This document shows, one piece after another, positions 17,832 through 24,735 of a DNA stretch of 31,014 bases. A program made the translations under genes and the position numbers. Numbering within the stretch: position 1 is the first letter of the stretch; every line of letters begins with the position of its first letter. Below the pieces are notes generated by a model. It saw nothing but the letters and a program-made list of their open reading frames with translations. It was not told the origin of the DNA and did not search any database. The stretch spans positions 1 to 31,014 of the forward strand of contig JADKIA010000006.1 of the NCBI GenBank assembly GCA_016721465.1, written 5' to 3'. This stretch comes from Ideonella sp. (lineage in GTDB: Bacteria; Pseudomonadota; Gammaproteobacteria; Burkholderiales; Burkholderiaceae_C).

Positions 17832-19541
17832 TCAGGCGCCACTCTTGGCCTCGTCGCGCAGAACACGCTTCAGGATCTTGCCCACCGGGTTGCGCGGCAG
17901 CGCGGCCACTGGCATCAGACGCTCGGGCAGCTTGAAGGCGGCCACCTGCTTGTGGTCTTGCAAATAGGCCGTCAGCGTGGGCAGGTCCAGGCTTTGACCG
18001 GGCTTGAGCACCACGCAGGCGCACAGCTTTTCGCCCAGCATGGCGTCCGGGTAGCCCACCACGGCGGCCTCGGCCACGCTGGGGTGGCTGGCCACCAGCA
18101 TCTCCACCTCCTCGGCCGAGATCTTCATGCCGCCGCGGATGACGACGTCCTTCAAGCGGCCGACGAAGCGCAGGTACTGGTTGTCGGCCCCGGCAATCTC
18201 GAACAGGTCGCCGGTCTTGAAGTAACCCTGTTCATCGAACGAGCGGGCGCTGATTTCCGGCGCGTTGTAATAGCACGTCAAGACAGTGGGTCCGGCGATG
18301 CGCATCTCGCCAGGTTGGCCGGGCTCGGTGATGTCCTTGCCAGTGTCGGGCGACACCAGGCGGGTCTGCACGATGTTGTTGATCTGCAGGGCCCAGGGCG
18401 GCCGGCCCGCCAGGCCCGGGCGCGGAAAGAGCACTGCGCGATCGGCCGCGTCGGCGATGTCGGCGGCACTGCCGCACAGGGCCGCGCCTTCGTTGGAGCC
18501 AAAGTAGTTCAGTACCTCGACGCCGTATTTCTGGGCAAAGGCGTCGATCATCAACGGCGACAGCGGCGCCGAGCCCGAGCCGATGCGTTTCAGGCGCTGG
18601 AAATCAATGCCCTGGAGCAGTTCCGGCTTGGCCAGCAACAGGTTCAGGATGGCCGGCGGCGCCACCGTGTAGTCAATGCGCTCTTCGCGCAACTGCTGCA
18701 GGTACACCGGCAGATCGAAGGGGTGGTGCTGCACCAGCGTGGCGCCCTTGATCAGCCAGCCGACGAAGGCCCAGCTCATGCCACCCATGTTGACCAGCGG
18801 GAAGGGGTTGAGAAGCCGCGCGCCGGGCTGGACGTCCACGGCATCGACCGTGCCCTTGGCCTGCCAGTACCACTCGTTGCTGCTGCGCGGCACGCCCTTG
18901 GCGTCGGCCTCGGTGCCCGAGGTCCAGCAGATCGTCACCACATCGTCGGCGCTCAGGCCGATGCCGGCGGCATAGACCCGCATGTCGCCCAGCGGCTGCG
19001 CACTGGCCAATTCCGCCGCCACGCCGATGGTGCCGGGCGGCACCGCGTCGCCAAACACAAACACCGTTTGCACCGAGGGGTGGCTGGTGCGCAGCGCGGC
19101 CATCATCTCGCCATGCAGGTGCTTGCCGATGCGCGCCGACGTGACCAGGGACTTGGCCCCGGTGGTGCGCAAGGCGTGGCCGATCTCGTGCTCGCGGTAG
19201 GCCGCCGCCAGCGGCGACACCACCAGCCCCAACCGGTGGCAGGCCAGGTAGGTGGCCACCTGCTCGCAGCCATTGGGCAGCTGCACGATGACCACGTCGT
19301 CGCGGCGCAGGCCATGGCGGTGAAACATCGCGGCCAGGCGCTCGACCTCGTCAAACAACGCGGCCCAGCTCAGCCGGCGCGGCGCCCCATCGGTGAAGGT
19401 CTCGCGGTTGGGGGGGTCGATCACGGCTTCCTGGTTGGGCGTGCGCTCGACGTTGGTGATGAACATATCCCACAGCGTGCGGGTGCCCCAATGGCCAGCG
19501 GCCACCATCTGCTGGATGCGCTCAGGCTGACAAAGGATCAT
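17832..19541 (-). CDS. AMP-forming acyl-CoA synthetase (class I adenylate-forming enzyme)
   Basis: This 569-residue ligase activates a carboxylic acid through an acyl-AMP to the CoA thioester. Visible motifs: the P-loop region ICWTSGTEADAKGVPRS, where the usual TSGTTGxPKG is altered, NPFPLVNMGGMSWAF, the A5-like LNYFGSNEGAAL, KTGDLFEIAGADNQYLRFVGRLKD (A7/A8), RGGMKISAEEVE, and the catalytic lysine near the end in RNPVGKILKRVLRD. The start ATG 19541 is fixed by AAGGAGAG six bases upstream. The acid substrate is unknown; the cluster suggests the product of the oxygenase and aldehyde dehydrogenase encoded on the other strand. It follows the lipocalin-like gene by 90 bp and precedes the flavoprotein gene by 13 bp. 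Confidence 0.9.
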   Translation of the reverse strand: MILCQPERIQQMVAAGHWGTRTLWDMFITNVERTPNQEAVIDPPNRETFTDGAPRRLSWAALFDEVERLAAMFHRHGLRRDDVVIVQLPNGCEQVATYLACHRLGLVVSPLAAAYREHEIGHALRTTGAKSLVTSARIGKHLHGEMMAALRTSHPSVQTVFVFGDAVPPGTIGVAAELASAQPLGDMRVYAAGIGLSADDVVTICWTSGTEADAKGVPRSSNEWYWQAKGTVDAVDVQPGARLLNPFPLVNMGGMSWAFVGWLIKGATLVQHHPFDLPVYLQQLREERIDYTVAPPAILNLLLAKPELLQGIDFQRLKRIGSGSAPLSPLMIDAFAQKYGVEVLNYFGSNEGAALCGSAADIADAADRAVLFPRPGLAGRPPWALQINNIVQTRLVSPDTGKDITEPGQPGEMRIAGPTVLTCYYNAPEISARSFDEQGYFKTGDLFEIAGADNQYLRFVGRLKDVVIRGGMKISAEEVEMLVASHPSVAEAAVVGYPDAMLGEKLCACVVLKPGQSLDLPTLTAYLQDHKQVAAFKLPERLMPVAALPRNPVGKILKRVLRDEAKSGA

Positions 19542-19547
19542 TTTCTG

Positions 19548-19555
19548 CTCTCCTT
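19548..19555 (-). promoter_or_regulatory. Ribosome binding site of the acyl-CoA synthetase gene
   Basis: AAGGAGAG lies six bases before ATG 19541, so the longer in-frame start at 19595 is not used. The same octamer precedes the aldehyde dehydrogenase gene at GTG 24736. Confidence 0.7.
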
Positions 19556-19561
19556 GAGAAG

Positions 19562-19611
19562 GGGTGGCCACCCATGCGTCTGGCCATCGCGGCACCGGAT
19601 GCGAGTGCCGC
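19562..19611 (-). other. Inverted repeats between the lipocalin-like and acyl-CoA synthetase genes
   Basis: The 90-bp gap holds a 12-bp perfect palindrome GGGTGGCCACCC (19562-19573) and a 7-bp hairpin GCGGCAC...GTGCCGC with a 9-base loop (19589-19611). No T-run follows, so a classical terminator is unlikely. It may be an mRNA-processing or attenuation site, or chance in GC-rich DNA. Confidence 0.35.
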
Positions 19612-19631
19612 CGGCTCAGCCTGGCATGGGG

Positions 19632-20084
19632 TCATTGGACGGCACGTGCCCAGGCCAGCACGTGATGCCGCGCAACGGCAGAGCCTGGCACCGTGTCGCT
19701 GGCCGACAGGCTGAGCACGCCCTGCGCATCGAACTGCACCGCGCGAACTTGCTGCGTGCCCACGAAGTTGGGGTTGAGCGCGTGCGTCACCGCGTGCACC
19801 ACCTCAAGGCCTGCGGGGCCTTGCTGCAAGTGGTAGCGGCCGGCGTACTGAAAAAAGCTCTCGAACGCGGCCAGGCGCTCGGGCACGGGGGCGCTGCGCA
19901 CGCTGTCGCTGGACAGGCGGGGCCGCGCGGCGGTGGCGATGCAGGCGTTCATCCAGCCGTCATGGCTGTAGACGATCAAGCCGGTGGCCTGGGCGCCAAA
20001 GGGCAGCGTGGGTGGCCGGCCGTCGGCGTAGGTGATCTGCCAACGCTGCAGCTGCCAAGTGCCCAGCAAGGGGTTGTCGGCCAT
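19632..20084 (-). CDS. Lipocalin-like domain protein
   Basis: This 150-residue protein matches the small bacterial lipocalin-like family: MADNPLLGTWQLQRWQITYA, GLIVYSHDGWMNACIATAAR, FFQYAGRYHLQQGPAGLEVV and the final beta strands ending HHVLAWARAVQ. No signal peptide is seen, so it is probably cytoplasmic. Lipocalin-like folds bind small hydrophobic ligands, which fits a cluster for a lipophilic substrate; some relatives act in terpenoid and aromatic catabolic clusters. The start at ATG 20084 begins next to the conserved LLGTW block. An alternative ATG at 20114 overlaps the thiolase stop as TGATG and would add ten residues. No strong ribosome site favours either. Confidence 0.8.
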   Translation of the reverse strand: MADNPLLGTWQLQRWQITYADGRPPTLPFGAQATGLIVYSHDGWMNACIATAARPRLSSDSVRSAPVPERLAAFESFFQYAGRYHLQQGPAGLEVVHAVTHALNPNFVGTQQVRAVQFDAQGVLSLSASDTVPGSAVARHHVLAWARAVQ

Positions 20085-20113
20085 CGTGGATGCTCGGTCT
20101 TGTGGTCTGTGCA

Positions 20114-21292
20114 TCAACCCAGGCGCTCAACGACCATCGCCGCGCCGGTGCCCGAGGCCCCCGTGCACACCACCAGGCCAAAGCGGCCCTTCGCCTCGTC
20201 CAGGCTGTCCAACAGCGTCGACAGCAAGATGGCCCCCGATGCCCCCAGCGGGTGGCCCTTGGCCATGTGGCCGCCGCCCACATTGACCCGTGCCGCATCG
20301 ACCGGGCAGTCGCGCAGGAATTTGACCAGCGTGACGCCAAAGGACTCCATGAACTCGATGCGGTCCATGTCTGCCAGCCGCAGGCCCGTGGTCGCCAGCA
20401 CCTGGTCCATCGCCGCCATGCCCGCCAGCAACGAGGCTGCAGGGTCGCCCCCCACATCGGCAAAGCCCACGATGCGCGCCCTGGGGCGCGAGGCCGTCAG
20501 TGCCTCGGTGCCCACCAGGGCAATCGCCGCGCCGTCGCACACCGGGGGCGCGTGCGAAATGGTGTGCAGGGCCGCAAAGCGGGCATCGCCCAGGGCGGCG
20601 GCGTAGGGTTCGGCCAAGGCAGCGAAGGCCGGCGCCATGGCGGCCAGGCCTTCGGCGCTGGTTTGTGCGCGGATGCATTCGTCCAGCGCCAGGGCCACGC
20701 GGCCGTCGGCATGGGTGATGGCCAGGCGCGAGCGCTGCAGCACGGCGTTGTCCTGGCTGGCCGCCGCGCGCTGCTGCGAGGCCAGTGCGACGGCGTCCAG
20801 CGCCTGGCGCGTGATGCCTTCGGCGGCGGCCAGGCGGTCGGCGGCCAGCGCCACCGGCACGTAACGCGTGCGCGGGGGGAACGACGCATCGGTGTAATAG
20901 CTGGCGCGGTCGGCCATGAAGCCCACCTGCGACATCATCTCCACGCCGCTGGCCCACACGCAGCGGGCCTGGCCCGAGGACACCATGGCGGCGGCCTGGC
21001 CGATGGCCGACAGCCCCGACACGCAATAGTTGTTGAGACTGACCGCACTGCAGGCATCGGGCAAACCTGCATGCAGCTTGGCCACCAGGGCGATGTGCCC
21101 GCCTTGCGCACCCACCTGCCCGACGCAACCCAACAGCAGGGCCTGGGCCTGGGCGGCCGCCTCCGGGCTGCGCTGCCGCAGCCCGTCGACCAGCTGGCGC
21201 ACCAGTTCCTGGGGCGTCAGCGAGGCCAGCCCACCGTCGGGGCGGGCCTTGCCGCGGGGCGTGCGCAACGCGTCGTGGATGTAGGCCAACAT
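20114..21292 (-). CDS. Thiolase (acetyl-CoA C-acyltransferase family)
   Basis: This 392-residue thiolase-fold enzyme would cleave 3-oxoacyl-CoA with CoA. The acyl-accepting cysteine is C90 in LNNYCVSGLSAIGQA, the catalytic His is in GGGHMAKGHPLGASGA, and the second Cys is in LVVCTGASGTGAAM. The loop that normally reads NEAFA is FMESFG, so the oxyanion-hole Asn is replaced by Met, while the HPLG and both Cys are kept. N-terminus MLAYIHDALRTPRGKARPDG is typical of degradative thiolases. It starts 6 bp after the receptor gene and is probably translated with it, an unusual receptor-enzyme pairing. The substrate is unknown. Confidence 0.88.
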   Translation of the reverse strand: MLAYIHDALRTPRGKARPDGGLASLTPQELVRQLVDGLRQRSPEAAAQAQALLLGCVGQVGAQGGHIALVAKLHAGLPDACSAVSLNNYCVSGLSAIGQAAAMVSSGQARCVWASGVEMMSQVGFMADRASYYTDASFPPRTRYVPVALAADRLAAAEGITRQALDAVALASQQRAAASQDNAVLQRSRLAITHADGRVALALDECIRAQTSAEGLAAMAPAFAALAEPYAAALGDARFAALHTISHAPPVCDGAAIALVGTEALTASRPRARIVGFADVGGDPAASLLAGMAAMDQVLATTGLRLADMDRIEFMESFGVTLVKFLRDCPVDAARVNVGGGHMAKGHPLGASGAILLSTLLDSLDEAKGRFGLVVCTGASGTGAAMVVERLG

Positions 21293-21298
21293 GATGGG

Positions 21299-23510
21299 TC
21301 AGCCGCCAAACTTCCAGTTCAGCGAGACGCCGTAGGTGCGCGGCGGCGCAAAGGTCGAGAAGCCGTTGCCCAAGAACTCGATGACATGCGCCTGGTACAC
21401 CTTGTTGCCCAGGTTCTTGCCCCACAGCGACACCTCGAGATCGCGGCCGGACATCTTGTAGCTCAAGCGGCCATCGACCAGGCCCACAGCGGGAAAGGCG
21501 CCCGCCAGGGTATTCGAGGTTGCAGTGAAGTAAGCATCCTTGTGGCTGTACTCCAGACGCGCGGCCACCTGACCCCCGGCCATCGCCTGCGTGACCTCGG
21601 CAAACAGGCTGTAGGTCAGCTTTGGCGCCTTGGCCAGTTGCTTGCCCACCAGGCTGGCATTGTTGAAGCTGCCACGGGTGACCTCGGTGTCGAGTTGCGC
21701 CACGTTGCCACCCAGGGTCAGCCAGTTCGTGGGTGCGGCCAGCACCTCGATCTCAGCGCCCTTGATCTTGGCGTCAACGTTGTAGCTCACCAGCACCAGG
21801 CCCGGGGTCAGGCTGAACTGCTGCAGGTCCTTGTAGTCCAGCGAGAACACGGTGGCATTCACGCGCAGCCGCCGGTCCAGCCACTCGGTCTTGGCGCCCA
21901 CCTCGTAGTTCCAGACCTTTTCGGGATCCAGGGCCACGCCCACCGATTGCACCGAGTTGTTCTGGCTGGGGAACAAGCCCGACTTGTATCCGCGGCTCAC
22001 CGAGGCGTAGACCATCTTGTCGCGGTCGATGCGGTAATCCAGCCCCAGCTTGCCGGTGAGGGCACCCCAGCTCTTGCTCGCCACGATGTGGTACGGCTGG
22101 CCCGGGAACAGCGGAATGCCCGGAGTGGCATCGCTCGGATCGAGGTTGACGGCCGCCTGATCGGCATCCTTGGTGTCGCGTGTGTAGCGCAGGCCAGTTG
22201 ACAGGTTGAGCTGTTGGGTCAGCGCAAAGTCGGTCTGTCCGAACACGGCCGCGCTCTTGTTCTTCACCGTCTGGTTGAAGTTCACGTTGCCGCCGGCTGC
22301 CGGGCAGCACCGTGAAGCGCGTGTAGAAGGATTCGTCGCGATTGACCGATTCGTTGAAGTAGTACAGGCCCGCCACCCACTTGGTGGCACTGCCTGCGGG
22401 CGATCCCAGCCGAAACTCCTGGCTGTACTGGGTGGCCTTTTCCTGGACCTTGTCCAGGTTCACCAGCACAAAGGGTGGCGGCAAGCCCGAGAGATCTTCG
22501 AACTGGTTCAGCTTGGTCTGGCGATAGGCCGAAATCGAGGTCAGCGTGGCGAAACTCAAGTCGTGCTCGACGCGCGCGCTCAGGCCGTGCACATCCCGGT
22601 TCTGAAACGAACTGGGGTCCGAATAGGCCAGGCGGATGTCGGTGCCGGGCGGGTAGAGCGAAGGGATGGACGCATTGGGCCCGGTGGTCGTCAGCACCGG
22701 GTACGGCACCCGCGCCAGCCCTTCGCCGCGGTCGACGGCGGCGTCGGCGCTGAGCAAGACCGTGGTCTTGTCCGAGGCGTTGATCATGAACTGCAGGCGT
22801 GCGCTGGTGTTCTTGCCGCCGTCGAGGCTGTCACCGGTGCGCAGGTTGCTGGAGTAGCCGTCGTGGCCGCGGTAGCCCACCGACAACTTGGCGGACACCG
22901 CATCGCTCAGCGGCCGGTTGATCACGGCTGCGGCTTCCAACGCGTTGTAGTTGCCATACGAGGCGAGGAACTTGGTCGATTCCTTCTGGGACGGGCGCGC
23001 CGTGGTCACGCTGAGTGCGCCGCCCGCGGTGTTGCGGCCGAACAGCGTGCCCTGCGGGCCTCGCAGCACCTCGATGCGCTCGAGGTCGAGGAACGAGAAG
23101 TTGGCGCCGGCGGGCCGCCCGATGAACACCTCATCGACGAACACCGCCACCGACGCTTCACCGGCCGCCGAGTCGGAATTGGAGCTGATGCCGCGCACCG
23201 AGTACGACGGCTCGCCAATGTTGAACTGCGTCATCGTGAAGCCCGGCGTGCGCGACGCGATGTCGCGCATGTCGATCGCCCCGGTCTTCTCAAGCGTGAC
23301 TGAATCGAACGCAGTGACCGGGATCGGCACGAGCTGCAGCGATTCACGCCGCTTCTGCGAGGTCACCACCACGGTCTGCAAGCCGCTTTCGCTCGCTTCG
23401 CTGCCGGCGGTGGTGGGGGTGGTTTGCGCCTGGGCAGCACCCATGGCAACCAGGCTTGCCAAGGCAATCCAGGTGCGGGCGCAGTGTGGGGTTGGGGTCG
23501 ATGGGGTCAA
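21299..23510 (-). CDS. TonB-dependent outer-membrane receptor, one frameshift
   Basis: This receptor of about 736 residues imports a substrate across the outer membrane using TonB energy. A signal peptide (TWIALASLVAMGAAQAQ) is followed by a TonB-box-like TVVVTSQKR, the plug (VPIPVTAFDSVTLEKTGAID, PSYSVRGISSN, RIEVLRGPQGTLFGRNTAGG), and a beta-barrel ending TYGVSLNWKFGG at 21299. Near 22303 one extra C in CCC shifts the frame between RFTVLP and AAGGNVNFNQT; the barrel is otherwise complete, so a base error is likely. The start codon is TTG 23510 with GGAGA (23516-23520) five bases upstream; no ATG fits the signal peptide. The receptor type (RGISSN, PAGANFSFLDL) is the one common in sphingomonads and Burkholderiales for aromatic, terpenoid or steroid compounds, not classical siderophores. 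The ligand is not determined. Confidence 0.88.
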
Positions 23511-23515
23511 GGTTG

Positions 23516-23520
23516 TCTCC
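23516..23520 (-). promoter_or_regulatory. Ribosome binding site supporting a TTG start for the receptor gene
   Basis: GGAGA lies five bases upstream of TTG 23510. The next in-frame ATG falls inside the signal peptide, so TTG is the only start that leaves a complete export signal. Confidence 0.55.
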
Positions 23521-23630
23521 GGTTTTGGTGGGCTCTGGCGGCTTCTTGTTGCCCTGCCTTTGGTGGGCGGCAGGGACTGGGCATCAATGCCGCCGCAGGC
23601 TAAGGGCAGCGCCCAGGCCCGACAACGTGC

Positions 23631-23668
23631 GTTTTGATATATCTTCAGGCCGTTCGATATTCAGACAA
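23631..23668 (-). promoter_or_regulatory. Composite promoter-operator A, upstream of the receptor operon and IclR gene
   Basis: On the minus strand it reads TTGTCTGAATATCGAA (23668-23653) and, 20 bp on, a second copy containing ATATCAAAA (23640-23632). The reverse of the first copy, GTTCGATATTCAGAC, agrees at 12 of 15 positions with the PcaR-type IclR operator GTTCGATAATCGCAC as I recall it. It ends 6 bp before the IclR ATG and lies about 120-160 bp upstream of the receptor start, so it could serve autoregulation and control of the receptor operon. The AT-rich block stands out from its surroundings. Element B (24614-24650) is the matching copy. Confidence 0.7.
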
Positions 23669-23674
23669 AGTCAC

Positions 23675-24541
23675 ATGGGCGCCGACGACACCGACCGCGA
23701 AAAATACCTGCTCAACCAGCCGCGGCGGGTGCCGCTGGGTTTCGAGGAACACGCTGGCGACCGCCAGTTCGCCACCACCTTGGCACGCGGCATCGAGCTG
23801 ATCCGTTGCTTCAGTGCCAACGACACCACGCTGTCCAACGCCGAGATGGCCGAGCGCACGGGGCTGCCGCGCCCAACCATTTCGCGCCTGACCTACACCT
23901 TGGTGATCCTGGGTTACCTCAAACCCAGCCTGAAATACGGCAAGTACCAATTGGGCTCGGCGCTGATCTCGGCCACCTATCCGCTGATGTCATCGATCGG
24001 TCTGCGCCAGCATGCCCGCGGTTTGATGAACCAGTTGGCCGACGAGACCGGCGGCGAGGTGTCCATGGGCATCCGCGACCGCCTCAACGTGGTGCTCATC
24101 GAAACCAGCCGCAGCCATGCCCGCAACCTGGTTCGGCCGCTGGGGCCCATGGCCGACATCGGCTTGTCACTGCCCATCGCAGGCACCGCGATCGGCCGCG
24201 CCTGGCTGGCCGCCTGCGACGACGCCACCCGGGCTGCGGTGCTCAATGAGCTGCGCGTGAAGGCGCCCGACGACTGGGCCCGCTTCGAGACCGACATCCA
24301 CCGATCCCTGGAGGACTGCACAAAGCTGGGCTTCTGCTTCAGCGCAGGCAGCCTGATCACCGACATCTGCGCCGTGGGCGCCGCCTACGGGCGAACCGCT
24401 TCGGGCGAAGTGATCGCCTTCAACTGCGCTTTCGCGGCGCCCATGCCAGGCAATCAGTCGCGCGAGGATTGGCTGCGCAAGGACGTCGGGCCGCGGCTGA
24501 TGGCCATGATCTACCGGCTTAAAGAGTCGCGCGCGAACTGA
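23675..24541 (+). CDS. IclR-family transcriptional regulator (PcaR/PobR-like)
   Basis: This 288-residue regulator has an N-terminal winged helix-turn-helix at about residues 33-90 (ATTLARGIELIRCFSANDTT, NAEMAERTGLPRPTISRLTY, VILGYLKPSLKYGKYQLG) and a C-terminal IclR effector-binding domain (DETGGEVSMGIRDRLNVVLIE, LSLPIAGTAIGRAWLA, CFSAGSLITDICAVGAAYG). It is probably a small-molecule-responsive activator or repressor of the two flanking operons. The start ATG 23675 is used because the operator ends just before it; no good ribosome site is seen. The gene lies between two copies of a shared promoter-operator element, a strong hint of local control. The effector is unknown but may be the pathway substrate or an intermediate. 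Confidence 0.9.
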   Translation: MGADDTDREKYLLNQPRRVPLGFEEHAGDRQFATTLARGIELIRCFSANDTTLSNAEMAERTGLPRPTISRLTYTLVILGYLKPSLKYGKYQLGSALISATYPLMSSIGLRQHARGLMNQLADETGGEVSMGIRDRLNVVLIETSRSHARNLVRPLGPMADIGLSLPIAGTAIGRAWLAACDDATRAAVLNELRVKAPDDWARFETDIHRSLEDCTKLGFCFSAGSLITDICAVGAAYGRTASGEVIAFNCAFAAPMPGNQSREDWLRKDVGPRLMAMIYRLKESRAN

Positions 24542-24613
24542 AGGCAATGCGGGCGTTGTGTTGGCTTTGCAGGCTGACGCGGCACCCCAAGGCCTGACAG
24601 TGGGGATCGGCTG

Positions 24614-24650
24614 TTGTCAGAATATCGAACGGCTTGTCAGAATATCAAAA
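24614..24650 (+). promoter_or_regulatory. Composite promoter-operator B, upstream of the aldehyde dehydrogenase operon
   Basis: Two near-identical 16-bp direct repeats, TTGTCAGAATATCGAA (24614-24629) and TTGTCAGAATATCAAA (24634-24649), are offset by exactly 20 bp, so they face the same side of the helix. Aligned without gaps with element A, they share GAATATCGAACGGC, an 8-base spacer and ATATCAAAA. TTGTCA (24615-24620), 17 bases, then CAGAAT (24638-24643) gives a plausible -35/-10 pair, so promoter and operator overlap. The GTG start of the next gene is about 85 bp downstream. Confidence 0.72.
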
Positions 24651-24723
24651 TCCCACGTGCACGCGAAAGGCTGCGCGCCCTATGCTGCCTCGCGTTCAGC
24701 GTGGGCTGGGCGCCCGTCTTTTC

Positions 24724-24729
24724 AAGGAG
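24724..24729 (+). promoter_or_regulatory. Ribosome binding site that decides the PaaN-like start at GTG 24736
   Basis: AAGGAG lies six bases before GTG 24736. The alternative ATG at 24796 matches family N-termini (MSSALFEKH) but has no ribosome site, so the longer form is preferred with moderate confidence. Confidence 0.6.
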
Positions 24730-24735
24730 AGCCCG

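Noticed and set aside
17559..20606. A very long open frame on the plus strand, opposite the catabolic genes
   Set aside because: The translation is rich in His, Gln, Arg and Gly and has no domain. It is the antisense shadow of three real minus-strand genes with intact motifs, as expected at high GC.
22295..22310. Programmed frameshift in the receptor gene
   Set aside because: No slippery heptamer or downstream structure is evident. One extra C in a CCC run explains it, and a TonB receptor has no known need for recoding.
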